Of a stretch of DNA of 64,000 bases, positions 50,751-59,103 are shown one piece after another. The translations under genes and the position numbers were made by a program. The notes under the pieces were generated by a model. It did not search any database, was not told the DNA's origin, and saw nothing but the letters and a program-made list of their open reading frames with translations. Position 1 is the first letter of the stretch; every line of letters starts with the position of its first letter. This DNA is from JAPUEK01 sp963815355 (GTDB taxonomy: Bacteria; Pseudomonadota; Alphaproteobacteria; Rhodobacterales; Rhodobacteraceae), in assembly GCA_963815355.1 (NCBI GenBank), contig CAWFGJ010000013.1, forward strand, positions 558,001 through 622,000, written 5' to 3'.

Positions 50751-51362
50751 ATGGCACGCGAGATCCCGGATCTTCAGGCTGTGGTGCGGACGGGGACAGG
50801 CAAGGGGGCCGCTCGTCAAGCTCGTCGTGAGGGCAACGTACCCGGCATCATCTATGGCGACGGCAAAGAGCCTGTCGCCATCAACATGAACTACAACTAT
50901 CTGCTCAAGCGCCTGCGTCAGGGCCGTTTCCTGCAGACCCTGTTCAACCTGAAGGTTGAGGGTCAGGACGACGTGCACGTGATTTGCCGCGGTGTGCAGC
51001 GCGATGTCGTGAAAGACTTGCCGACCCATGTGGATTTCATGCGTATCCACGACGAGTCGCGCATTGCTTTGTTCATTCACGTGAACTTTGAGAATCAGGC
51101 AGCGTCGCCCGGTTTGAAGCGTGGCGGCACCTTGACCGTTGTGCGTTCGGAAGTGGAACTGGAAGTGTTGGCCGGGGATATCCCTGATCACATCACCGTG
51201 GACCTGACCGGCAAGCAAATCGGCGACGTGATCCACATCGGTGACGTGGTTCTGCCGGAAGGTGCGAAGCCGACGATCGACCGGAACTTTGTGATCGCCA
51301 ACGTGGCGGCTCCGGCTGGTCTGGCGTCTTCGGAAGCGGAAGATGAAGAGGCTGAAGCCTAA
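50751..51362 (+). CDS. rplY: 50S ribosomal protein L25/general stress protein Ctc
   Basis: 203 residues. ATG 50751 was chosen over 50745 because GGAG at 50740-50743 has the proper 7-base spacing. The N-terminal L25 domain binds 5S rRNA (AREIPDLQAVVRTGTGKGAARQ, GNVPGIIYGDGKEPVAI, FNLKVEG). The TL5/Ctc C-terminal beta domain (VDFMRIHDESRIALFIHVNF) follows, ending in the acidic tail SSEAEDEEAEA. It has the long two-domain form usual in alphaproteobacteria. A clean terminator follows at 51389-51420. Confidence 0.97.
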   Translation: MAREIPDLQAVVRTGTGKGAARQARREGNVPGIIYGDGKEPVAINMNYNYLLKRLRQGRFLQTLFNLKVEGQDDVHVICRGVQRDVVKDLPTHVDFMRIHDESRIALFIHVNFENQAASPGLKRGGTLTVVRSEVELEVLAGDIPDHITVDLTGKQIGDVIHIGDVVLPEGAKPTIDRNFVIANVAAPAGLASSEAEDEEAEA

Positions 51363-51388
51363 GCTTTACCGCTTTTGGGCGAGCTTTG

Positions 51389-51420
51389 GGGCGCGGCGGG
51401 GGGACCTGCCGCGCCCTTTT
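51389..51420 (+). terminator. Rho-independent terminator after rplY
   Basis: GGGCGCGGC (51389-51397) pairs perfectly with GCCGCGCCC (51408-51416), followed by TTTT. It lies 26 bases past the rplY stop and just before the convergent glycosyltransferase gene end. Confidence 0.9.
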
Positions 51421-51429
51421 CCATTTGCA

Positions 51430-52539
51430 TCAGCGGGCGGCTTCGGCTTGGGCTTCAAACGCTGCGATGCGAGGATCGGTGGCCGGGTTCGTGCCGGCTT
51501 TGGCATGGATCAGCCGCAGGTGGTCTGCGCAGCACAATGCGTGCAGGCGGGCGACGCCGGGCATTGCCATGATCTGGGCGCGCATCGCTTCAAACGCTTC
51601 GCTGTAGCGAAAGGCGGTGCTGTCGGGTTCGTCGCCTGCATTGGCGCGCTGGTAGTAGCCTTTGGTGTAGCGGTCTTGCAACGCCACCGGCGACAGGCTG
51701 TTGCGTTTAAGGCTAAAGCTTTCGGTAGAGCGGAGCATGTAGTGATTGATCTGCGCGCCTTCATAGGTCGCCTCACCCTTGGGCAGGCGGCGCACATAGG
51801 GCGCGCGCGGGGTCCAGGATGTGACCTCTTCCCCTGCTGCGTTGACCCATGCCATGCCGGGGGCGCCCCAGTCTTTGCCCGCCAGTGCAAGGTTAAGTTT
51901 GCGCGGACCGTGTTCCCCCATATGGGTGAACCAGCCCGGTTGGCGGTAGATGGTCTTGATGCCTTTGGAAAGGCCCTTGGACAGCGGCAGTGCGAGCGAG
52001 AATTGCTGGTGCACAGGCGTATCTTCGAACTTGTTCACGCCGCAGGTGCCGAAGATCCGCCAGTTGATCGACATGCCGAGGAAGGCAGGCTCGGCCCCGT
52101 CGGCGGTGGGCAGAAGGTCGTGGATGCTGCCGTCGCCGCGGTGGATCACCAGAAACTCGTCCACGTCGCAGACAAAGACCCAGCCAGAGCGGCGCACGGC
52201 GCGGTATTGCTGCGCCATAGCCAGTTTGCGCGGCGTGATGCCCACGCCGGGCGGGATGTCGTCGCAGCGCAGGTGGTGCAGCCAGCGTTCGTTGCCGATG
52301 GCGTCCAGCAGTTGCGGCGAATGGTCGGTGCAGTCGTTGGTCACGACGACGATGTCGGTAAAGCCCAGCATCCGGTACCAGCTGATCCATTCGACGATGA
52401 ACGGCCCTTCATTCCGCATCGACGCCACGACGGTGATCCGCAATCTGGGGGCCTTTCTGGTGGGCACCGCGCGGCGCGCGCGAACGGGTGCAGGCTGTCG
52501 CGTGCTGTTTGGCAAGTCAATGGGGCGAGAGTTTGTCAT
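51430..52539 (-). CDS. Glycosyltransferase family 2 protein
   Basis: 369 residues from ATG 52539. The GT-A part has ITVVASMRNEGPFIVEWISW, VVVTNDCTDHSPQLL and the metal-binding WVFVCDVDEFLVI (DxD at about residue 129). It belongs to the Glyco_tranf_2_4 type common in Rhodobacteraceae. The rest has YEGAQINHYMLRSTESFSLKR, a usual C-terminal segment. It probably acts on cell-surface polysaccharide, with no other polysaccharide genes nearby. It sits between rplY and pth, which are near each other in many relatives, so it may be a lineage insertion. Confidence 0.9.
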   Translation of the reverse strand: MTNSRPIDLPNSTRQPAPVRARRAVPTRKAPRLRITVVASMRNEGPFIVEWISWYRMLGFTDIVVVTNDCTDHSPQLLDAIGNERWLHHLRCDDIPPGVGITPRKLAMAQQYRAVRRSGWVFVCDVDEFLVIHRGDGSIHDLLPTADGAEPAFLGMSINWRIFGTCGVNKFEDTPVHQQFSLALPLSKGLSKGIKTIYRQPGWFTHMGEHGPRKLNLALAGKDWGAPGMAWVNAAGEEVTSWTPRAPYVRRLPKGEATYEGAQINHYMLRSTESFSLKRNSLSPVALQDRYTKGYYQRANAGDEPDSTAFRYSEAFEAMRAQIMAMPGVARLHALCCADHLRLIHAKAGTNPATDPRIAAFEAQAEAAR

Positions 52540-52642
52540 GGCGCGGATTTGCGCTCTGGCAGGCAGCCGCGTCTGCAGCAGGCAGGGCTTGCAATGCGGG
52601 GGCGTGCGTGGGATTTCGGACAGGCAGGATAAAGGGGGCGTG

Positions 52643-53383
52643 ATGCGGCTGTTCGTGGGCTTGGGCAATCCGGGGGCCAAATATGCGGGAAACCGGCATA
52701 ACATCGGCTTCATGGCGCTGGACCGGATCGCGGCGGACCATGGGTTCGCCCCGTGGCGCAAGGCCTTTCACGGGATGGTGGCCGAGGGGCGGCTGGGCAA
52801 TGAAAAGGTCGTACTGCTGAAGCCTGAGACGTTCATGAACCTGTCAGGCCAGTCGGTGCAGGGGGCGGTGACCTTTTACAAGCTGGCGCTGAACGAGGTC
52901 ACGGTGTTCCACGATGAGCTGGACCTTGCCCCCGGCAAGTGCCGCGTCAAGATCGGCGGCGGGCATGCTGGCCACAACGGGCTGCGGTCCATCCATCAGC
53001 ATCTGGGCGAGGCGTATGGCCGCGTCCGGCTGGGCATCGGGCATCCGGGGCACAAGGACGCGGTGGCAGCCTATGTGTTGCACGATTTTGGCAAGGCCGA
53101 TCAGGACTGGCTGGATGATCTCTTGCGCGGGATCTCGGACGGGGCAGCGGCTTTGGCGGGGGGCGACGGGGCCAAGTTCATGAACGCCGTGGCGCTGCGC
53201 ACCGCCCCACCCCGGTCGGGCGGGGCCGAGGCTGGGCGCGAACAGGGGCGCGGGCGCGAGGCGGGGACCAAACCCGCCGATCCTAAGCCCGTGGCAAGCC
53301 CCTCCCCTGCCGCCAAGACCCCCCCTGCCCCCGAAGCAGACCCGCGCTCGCCCATGCAAAAGCTGCTGGACCGCTTTCGGTGA
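52643..53383 (+). CDS. pth: Peptidyl-tRNA hydrolase
   Basis: 246 residues from ATG 52643. The Pth core has LFVGLGNPGAKYAGNRHNIG with catalytic His19 in RHNIG, LLKPETFMNLSGQSV, FHDELDLAPGK and KIGGGHAGHNGLRSIHQHLG. It recycles peptidyl-tRNAs dropped from ribosomes. The core ends near residue 185; beyond it is a 60-residue tail rich in Pro, Ala, Gly and charge (REQGRGREAGTKPADPKP) that the E. coli enzyme lacks. Its stop overlaps the next GTG start by 4 bases. Housekeeping gene. Confidence 0.97.
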   Translation: MRLFVGLGNPGAKYAGNRHNIGFMALDRIAADHGFAPWRKAFHGMVAEGRLGNEKVVLLKPETFMNLSGQSVQGAVTFYKLALNEVTVFHDELDLAPGKCRVKIGGGHAGHNGLRSIHQHLGEAYGRVRLGIGHPGHKDAVAAYVLHDFGKADQDWLDDLLRGISDGAAALAGGDGAKFMNAVALRTAPPRSGGAEAGREQGRGREAGTKPADPKPVASPSPAAKTPPAPEADPRSPMQKLLDRFR

Positions 53384-54417
53384 CCGACGCCGTCCGCGCA
53401 AGTTTTCTGGCGCAGGCCGGGGCTTGTGCGGAGCTGGGCTCGCCGCTGACCGCGCGGGTTTTGCGGCTTTTGGTGCGGGAAATGGCCGGCGGGTCTGTCG
53501 AAGACCGGGTGCTGGGCTGGCAAGGCGATCTGTCACGCAGCGGCGATGCGCTGGCCCTGCGGTTGGCGGGCGGGCTGCATGCGGTGGTGCTGGCGGGCGA
53601 GGATGCGGCACTGGCGGGTTTCTACGCCCGGCCCGAGGCAGTGGACGACCGGCAGGCGGGCGCGCTGCTGCGTGACGCGCTGCGCGACCACGCGGCAAGG
53701 CTGCATCTGTGGCTGGACAGCCCGCCGCAAACCAATGAGGTCCGCCGCTCGGCGGCGCTGATCGCGACGGGGCATTGGCTGACCGCGCAGTTGGGCCTGC
53801 CCTTGGTGCTGTCGGAACTGGGGGCGAGCGCGGGGCTGAACCTGCACTGGGACCGCTATGGGCTGCACCTGCCGCGCCCCTATGGCCCGGCAGACCCACA
53901 GGTCGTGCAGACGCCGGACTGGCAAGGGCGGCTGCCGCCACAAGCGCCGCCAACCGTTGCCGCCCGCGCCGGGGTGGATCTGAAACCGTTGGACCCGGTG
54001 GCGGACCGGCTGCGGATTTTGTCCTATATCTGGGCGGATCAGGCCGACCGGCTGGCCCGCAGCCGGGCCGCCCTCGACCTTGCGGCGGCGCAGCCCGTCA
54101 CGGTGGCGCAGGGCGATGCGGTGGATTGGCTGGCCGGGCGGCTGGCCCAGCCGCATCCGGGCCGGCTGCATCTGGTTTATCACACCATCGCCTGGCAATA
54201 CTTTCCGCCGCCGACGCAGCGCCGGGGCGAGGCGCTGTTGTTGCAGGCAGGCGCACGGGCCAGCGCGACCGCCCCCTTGGCGCGGCTGTCAATGGAGGCG
54301 GACGCGCAGCAAGACGGTGCGGCGCTGACGCTGCAGCTATGGCGCGGGGCGGGGGAAGAGCGCTTTGACCTTGCCCGCGTTGATTTCCACGGGCGCTGGC
54401 TGCGCTGGCAGGTGTAA
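53380..54417 (+). CDS. DUF2332 domain-containing protein
   Basis: 345 residues, GTG start at 53380 overlapping the pth stop. The family pattern is FYARPEAVDDRQAG near residue 85, the EVRRSAALIATGHWL stretch, LVLSELGASAGLNLHWDRYG and the C-terminal LVYHTIAWQYFPP. DUF2332 proteins are widespread in actino- and proteobacteria; the LSELGASAGLNL part looks like a methyltransferase-like or Rossmann nucleotide-binding loop, but no function is established. Translational coupling to pth is suggestive only of coexpression. Confidence 0.87.
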   Translation: MTDAVRASFLAQAGACAELGSPLTARVLRLLVREMAGGSVEDRVLGWQGDLSRSGDALALRLAGGLHAVVLAGEDAALAGFYARPEAVDDRQAGALLRDALRDHAARLHLWLDSPPQTNEVRRSAALIATGHWLTAQLGLPLVLSELGASAGLNLHWDRYGLHLPRPYGPADPQVVQTPDWQGRLPPQAPPTVAARAGVDLKPLDPVADRLRILSYIWADQADRLARSRAALDLAAAQPVTVAQGDAVDWLAGRLAQPHPGRLHLVYHTIAWQYFPPPTQRRGEALLLQAGARASATAPLARLSMEADAQQDGAALTLQLWRGAGEERFDLARVDFHGRWLRWQV

Positions 54418-54511
54418 GCGCCGCAGGTTTCCCCGCGCAGTCGCCGTAAGGTTCCACTTGCGGCACGGGGGCGGCGGTGCTTCCCTTGTTTGAAACGGGG
54501 GGCGACAAGGG

Positions 54512-55669
54512 ATGCTGAAACGGATCATGAAAGGGCTGGCGGTGCTGGTCGTGGCGCTGGTCGTGGTGCTGGCCGGCCTTGGGCTTTGGAAGCGCGAGGA
54601 TATCACGCGGCTGTTGGCGGTGAACCACCTCTTTGACGCCGACCGCATCGTGCAGAACTTCAGCCATATGGATCAGCTGTTCTATCACCGTGCCCTGTCG
54701 CGGGGGGATGGTCCGGTGGCCCCGCTGCCCGTCGGCGAAAAAGTGCCGCTGTCACCGGATGCAGAGCAGTGGATCAAGGACCGTTCCGTCACGGCCCTTG
54801 TCGCGCTGAAAGACGGCAAGGTGGTGCAAGAGGGCTATTATCTGGGCACCGGACCCGAGGATCTGCGGATCAGCTGGTCGGTGGCCAAAAGCTTTCTGTC
54901 CGCGCTGTTCGGCGTGCTTGAGGCCGAGGGGGCCTTTGCCTCGCTGGATGACCCGGTGGAGAAATACGCGCCACTGCTGAAGGGCTCCGCCTATGAAGGG
55001 GCCAGCATCAGGGATGTGCTGACCATGTCGTCGGGCGTGGGGTTCAACGAAGACTACCTGGATTTCTGGAGCGACATCAACAAGATGGGACGTGTTCTGG
55101 CGCTGGGAGGGTCGATGGATGACTTTGCGGCAGGGCTGACCGTGCGCGCGGCAGATCCGGGCAGCTACTGGCACTATGTCTCCATCGACACCCATGTGAT
55201 CGGCATGGTGATCCGGGGAGCGACCGGCAAAGACATCCCCGAACTGCTGGAAACCCGGATTCTGGCGCCGATGGGGCTGGAAGCCGCGCCCTATTACCTG
55301 ACCGATGGGCAGGGCGTCTCTTTTGTGCTGGGCGGGCTGAACCTGCGAACGCGGGACTATGCCCGCTTTGGCCAGATGGTGCTGCAAGGCGGGTCATGGC
55401 AGGGCCAACAGGTGGTCCCCGCGCCTTGGGTCGCCGCAATGACCGCCCCGCAGGCCAAGGACGGCTCGGCCTATGGGTTCCAATGGTGGATCCCCCCCGA
55501 CGCCGCACCGGGAGAGGTGATGGCGCAGGGAATCTACGGCCAGTACATCTACATCAATCCCGGGATTGGCGTGGTGATCGCCGTGAACGCCGCCGACCGG
55601 GGCTTTGAAGAACCCGGGGTCTATGACAGCAACATCGCGATGCTGCGCGCGATGGCGGCGCAGCTATAG
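54512..55669 (+). CDS. Serine hydrolase, class C beta-lactamase family
   Basis: 385 residues with one N-terminal membrane anchor (GLAVLVVALVVVLAGLGLW). The hydrolase domain has the nucleophile in ISWSVAKSFLSAL (SxxK, about residue 127), YVSIDTHVIG in place of the Tyr-x-Asn region, and HYVS before it. The C-terminal YGQYIYINPG is a family segment. Such proteins are usually esterases, DD-peptidases or D-aminopeptidases and rarely true lactamases. It probably works in the periplasm attached to the inner membrane. Not related to the class A-like gene at 26228. Confidence 0.88.
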   Translation: MLKRIMKGLAVLVVALVVVLAGLGLWKREDITRLLAVNHLFDADRIVQNFSHMDQLFYHRALSRGDGPVAPLPVGEKVPLSPDAEQWIKDRSVTALVALKDGKVVQEGYYLGTGPEDLRISWSVAKSFLSALFGVLEAEGAFASLDDPVEKYAPLLKGSAYEGASIRDVLTMSSGVGFNEDYLDFWSDINKMGRVLALGGSMDDFAAGLTVRAADPGSYWHYVSIDTHVIGMVIRGATGKDIPELLETRILAPMGLEAAPYYLTDGQGVSFVLGGLNLRTRDYARFGQMVLQGGSWQGQQVVPAPWVAAMTAPQAKDGSAYGFQWWIPPDAAPGEVMAQGIYGQYIYINPGIGVVIAVNAADRGFEEPGVYDSNIAMLRAMAAQL

Positions 55670-55709
55670 TGGCGGCCCAACCTTAAGCGGCGCGATGCCG
55701 GACCGCGCG

Positions 55710-55780
55710 GACGCTCCGCGGGGGATATTTAAGGACAGAAAATGGGCTTTCATCTTGGCTTAAATACTCCCGCCGGAGGC
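55710..55780. repeat. Extragenic palindromic repeat, copy C (71 bases)
   Basis: Identical by eye to copy A at 45688-45758 over the whole 71 bases, in the same orientation, 10 kb apart; the flanks share only part of their sequence (CCGGACC, CGCG before the element). Exact identity of two intergenic elements implies recent copying or gene conversion. Confidence 0.87.
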
Positions 55781-55869
55781 GTCTTTGGGGGGCGTGAGCG
55801 TGGCGTTTGGGCCTTGCTGTTGCGGCATGGGTGACGGCAAACTGGGCCATTGCAGGAAAGGACGCCCTT

Positions 55870-56835
55870 TTGACCCGGCTTGCCCGCCAGACCCCGATCC
55901 CTTTGGCTGACAGCGCCTCGCTGCGACTGCGCTCCGCGTGGCTTTATCACAACCGCGGCTGGACCCAGCAGGCGATTGCCGAGCATCTGGCGATCAGCCG
56001 GTCGACCGTGATCCGCTTGTTGGACGAGGCGCGGGCGCGGGGCGAGGTGCAGGTCTGGATCAACCCGCCACCGGGCGATTGCACGGCCCTTGCCTTGTCG
56101 CTGGAAGAGCGGTTTGGGTTGGAGGAAGCGGTGGTCGTGCCCGGCGAAGGCTTACCCGAGGAGACGGCGCGGGATGTGGGGGCGGCCCTTGGCCGATTTC
56201 TGACCGAGGTGGTGGCCGAGGGTATGGTTATTGGGGCCACTTGGGGGCGGACCTTGAACGCCGCGCTGCAAACTTTTCGCCCGCCGCCGCGCGCTTCGGT
56301 GCGGGTGGTGTCGTTACTGGGTGGCGTATTGGAGGCCAAGTCGATGAATCCCATCGACTTTTCATGGCAGTTGGCGAGCCGGTTGCAGGCCGAATGCGTG
56401 CTCTATCTTGCGCCGCTGATCGTGGACAGTGCGGCGACCAAGCGCGCCCTGATCGAGGCGTGCGGATTGGACCGGTTACATGAGGTGGCCAAGGAGATGG
56501 ATCTGGCGATCATCAGTTGCGGCGATCTGGGCCCTGCGGGCAGTTCGCTGACCGTGGATTTTCTGGACCCGACCGAGATGGCCGCTTTACTGGCGGCGGG
56601 GGCCATTTGCGACGCGGGGTGCAATTTTCTGGATGCCGAGGGCCGCGACGTGGACACGCCCCTGCGCGACCGGGTGATGAACGTCGATCTGGAGACGATC
56701 TCGCGCGCAGGCCATGTGGTGCTTGCGTCCGGCGGGGCGCAGCGGGCTTTGGCGATCCGGGCGACGATTTTACGCACGCGGTGCAAGACCCTGATCACGG
56801 ATGAGGCAGCGGCGAAGGCGTTGCTGGCGTTGTAA
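55870..56835 (+). CDS. SorC/DeoR-type sugar-binding transcriptional regulator
   Basis: 321 residues from TTG 55870, chosen because AGGAAAGGA lies 8 bases ahead; an upstream TTG at 55807 is possible. The HTH occupies about residues 15-55 (LYHNRGWTQQAIAEHLAIS then STVIRLLDEARARGEV). The effector-binding domain contains GMVIGATWGRTLN, VSLLGGVLEAKSMN, DLAIISCGDLG and the ending GGAQRALAIRATI. It senses a phosphorylated sugar and usually controls a sugar operon. It converges with transaldolase gene tal, whose promoter has a palindrome. That link is inference. Confidence 0.88.
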   Translation: MTRLARQTPIPLADSASLRLRSAWLYHNRGWTQQAIAEHLAISRSTVIRLLDEARARGEVQVWINPPPGDCTALALSLEERFGLEEAVVVPGEGLPEETARDVGAALGRFLTEVVAEGMVIGATWGRTLNAALQTFRPPPRASVRVVSLLGGVLEAKSMNPIDFSWQLASRLQAECVLYLAPLIVDSAATKRALIEACGLDRLHEVAKEMDLAIISCGDLGPAGSSLTVDFLDPTEMAALLAAGAICDAGCNFLDAEGRDVDTPLRDRVMNVDLETISRAGHVVLASGGAQRALAIRATILRTRCKTLITDEAAAKALLAL

Positions 56836-56860
56836 GGCGGGCCAAGCCCCCCCCACAACG

Positions 56861-56898
56861 ACACCACCCCCCGCAGGTCCGTGCGGGGGGTGGTGTTT
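56861..56898. terminator. Bidirectional terminator between the SorC regulator and tal
   Basis: A perfect 15-bp stem: 56861-56875 pairs with 56882-56896 (core ACCACCCCCCGC with its complement), 6-base loop, followed by TT on the plus strand. It sits between the convergent sorC-type gene and tal, and can serve both. Confidence 0.85.
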
Positions 56899-56919
56899 GG
56901 TGGGTTTTGCTATCGCGGT

Positions 56920-57864
56920 TCAGGCCGAGAGGCGGGCGGCGATCAGGGCCAGCAGCTTGCCATGATCAACGTCGAAGTTGCGGATGCCTTCGGAGAGCTT
57001 TTCGGTCGCCATCGCGTCGGCGTTCAGCGCCCAGCGGAATTCGGCCTCGGTCATACGGGGGCGGGGGGCGGCGGCAGGGACGTCAGCTGTCAGCATGGCC
57101 GGAACGGCGGCGGTGTCGGCCTCTAGCTCGGCCAGCAGGTTCGGCGCGATGGTCAGCCGATCACAGCCTGCCAGCGCCTTGATCTGCCCGGTGTTGCGGA
57201 ACGAGGCGCCCATCACCACAGTCTTGATCCCGTGGGCCTTGTAATCGCGGTAGATGTTGCGGACCGACAGCACGCCCGGATCTTCTTCGGCGGTAAAGGT
57301 GCGGCCTTGGGCCTTGGCATACCAGTCGGTGATCCGGCCCACGAAGGGCGAGATCAGGTAGGCCCCGGCCTCGGCGCAGGCCTGTGCCTGGGCGGCACAG
57401 AACAGCAGGGTGAGGTTGCAGTTGATGCCCTCGGCCTCTAGCTGTTCGGCGGCGCGGATGCCTTCCCAGGTCGAGGCGAGTTTGATCAGGATGCGGTCGC
57501 GGCCAAGGCCACGGGCCTCATAGGCGGCGATCAAGGCGCGGCCTTTGGCGACGGAGGCCGGGGTATCAAAGGACAGGTTTGCGTCCACCTCGGTTGACAC
57601 GCGGCCGGGCACGATGCCGGCCAAGGCAGCGCCCACGCCCACGGTCAGCGCATCGGCGACGGCCAGAGCGGTGGCCCCGGCGGCGCGGCCCTTGGCCACT
57701 TCGTCGGCCAAAAGCGGCTCAAACGCCGGGCTTTGGATCGCCTTGAGGATGATGCTTGGGTTGGTCGTGCAATCGACCGGCTTCAGGGCGCGAACTGATT
57801 CCACGTCGCCAGTGTCGGCAACCACGGTTGTCAGGCCACGCAGGCTTTGCAGTGCCGATGCCAT
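56920..57864 (-). CDS. tal: Transaldolase
   Basis: 314 residues of the TalA/TalB type. The N-terminal part reads TVVADTGDVESVRALKPVDCT and TNPSIILKAIQSP; the Schiff-base lysine lies in DRILIKLASTWEG at about residue 130; the region NLTLLFCAAQAQACAEAGAYLISPFVGRI is partly shown here in its first half (NLTLLFCAAQAQ). It moves a dihydroxyacetone unit between sugar phosphates in the pentose phosphate pathway. Its promoter (57919-57946) carries a perfect palindrome in the spacer, suggesting repressor control. Confidence 0.96.
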   Translation of the reverse strand: MASALQSLRGLTTVVADTGDVESVRALKPVDCTTNPSIILKAIQSPAFEPLLADEVAKGRAAGATALAVADALTVGVGAALAGIVPGRVSTEVDANLSFDTPASVAKGRALIAAYEARGLGRDRILIKLASTWEGIRAAEQLEAEGINCNLTLLFCAAQAQACAEAGAYLISPFVGRITDWYAKAQGRTFTAEEDPGVLSVRNIYRDYKAHGIKTVVMGASFRNTGQIKALAGCDRLTIAPNLLAELEADTAAVPAMLTADVPAAAPRPRMTEAEFRWALNADAMATEKLSEGIRNFDVDHGKLLALIAARLSA

Positions 57865-57918
57865 TTTCCGTCTCCAGATAGGTTGAGCGCGGCACGACGC
57901 CCCGCAAATTGGAACTTT

Positions 57919-57946
57919 TGTATATCCACATTGGCAAATGTGTCAA
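57919..57946 (-). promoter_or_regulatory. tal promoter with an operator-like palindrome in the spacer
   Basis: On the minus strand TTGACA (57946-57941), a 16-base spacer, then TATACA (57924-57919) form a strong sigma-70 promoter about 55 bases ahead of the tal ATG. A perfect inverted repeat CACATT-N4-AATGTG (57927-57942) fills the spacer and overlaps the -35, where a bound repressor would block RNA polymerase. The SorC-type protein encoded at 55870 is a candidate binder. Confidence 0.7.
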
Positions 57947-58053
57947 TCTTGAACCGCCGTCCGCCCGGTGCGATACCAGACGGTGCCAAGGCGTCGCGGG
58001 GACTGTTTGCCCCTTTGGCAGCGCTTTCGCAACTCTGTTCCGGCGCGCGCGGG

Positions 58054-59103
58054 TCAGTGCAGGCTGTGCAGGGCGGCGGCGATCTGGTCGGCCAGCGGGG
58101 ACATCGCCTCGGGGGCAAGCGAGGGGGCCGCGATTTCGGCAACGGCGGCGGCAGAGCGCGCGCGGTGGCTGGCATAGCGGGGGTCGTAGTGCTGTTCCAT
58201 CAGCCCTTCGGCCAAGCGGGCAAAATCGCCCTTGGCGGCACAGGTGAGCCAGTCAGCGATGCGTTCGGCCGGGTGTGCGGGGCGCAGAAGGTTGATCACC
58301 CGGACCAGCCGCGCCTCATCCGCCACCAGATCGGCGTAGGCGCGCAGCAGGTAGCGGGCACGCTGCGGCGCCGGGGCTGCGATGGCCACACGGGGGGCCG
58401 CCTGCATGGCGGCCCACAGGCCCGGCGGCAGGCGGCAATCGCCGATCTTGGCGCTTTCCGCCTCAACCACCACGGGGCGGTTGGGGTCCAGCGCGTCGAT
58501 GGCCATGGCAAGGGTGGATTCGAAGGCCTTTTGCGAGGGTTGCCCGCCCATCGACCCAAAGAGCGAGCCACGGTGGCGGGCCATGCCTTCAAGGTCCAGC
58601 ACCTGAAAGCCGCGCGCGGGCAGCAGGTTCAGCAGTTCGGTCTTGGCAGAGCCGGTGTTGCCGTCCAGCACATAGACCGGGGCGGGAAAGGGCGTGTCGT
58701 AGAGCGCGTTGACCACCAGTCCGCGCCACGCCTTGTAGCCGCCCGCGATGGTTTCCACCCGCCAGCCGATCTGTTGCAGGATGGTGGCGAAAGAGCCGGA
58801 GCGCTGCCCGCCCCGCCAGCAATAGACCAAGGGGCGCCAGCCGCCGGGGCGGTCGGCCAAGGTTGTCAACAAATGGCCCGCCACGTTCTGTGCGACAAGG
58901 GCCGCACCCAGCTTGCGCGCGGTGAAGGGATTGACCTGTTTGTAGATCGTGCCGACCTCGGCCCGCTGAGCATCATTCAGCACGGGGAGGCTGATCGCGC
59001 CGGGCAGGTGATCTTCGGCGTATTCCGCCGGGGCGCGGGCATCGATGATGTCATCGAAGCCGAGGCGGGCAAGGTCGGACAAGGAGGTAAGGGTGACAGC
59101 CAT
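58054..59103 (-). CDS. mnmH: tRNA 2-selenouridine synthase
   Basis: 349 residues from ATG 59103. An N-terminal rhodanese domain (DIIDARAPAEYAEDHLPGAI, then catalytic cysteine in LVYCWRGGQRSG at about residue 94) is followed by a P-loop domain (VLDGNTGSAKTELL at about residue 144). This is the MnmH/SelU arrangement that replaces sulfur by selenium at the wobble 2-thiouridine of tRNA, using selenophosphate. SelD is not in the window, so selenophosphate supply must come from elsewhere. The reading direction is the same as ffs upstream. Confidence 0.93.
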   Translation of the reverse strand: MAVTLTSLSDLARLGFDDIIDARAPAEYAEDHLPGAISLPVLNDAQRAEVGTIYKQVNPFTARKLGAALVAQNVAGHLLTTLADRPGGWRPLVYCWRGGQRSGSFATILQQIGWRVETIAGGYKAWRGLVVNALYDTPFPAPVYVLDGNTGSAKTELLNLLPARGFQVLDLEGMARHRGSLFGSMGGQPSQKAFESTLAMAIDALDPNRPVVVEAESAKIGDCRLPPGLWAAMQAAPRVAIAAPAPQRARYLLRAYADLVADEARLVRVINLLRPAHPAERIADWLTCAAKGDFARLAEGLMEQHYDPRYASHRARSAAAVAEIAAPSLAPEAMSPLADQIAAALHSLH

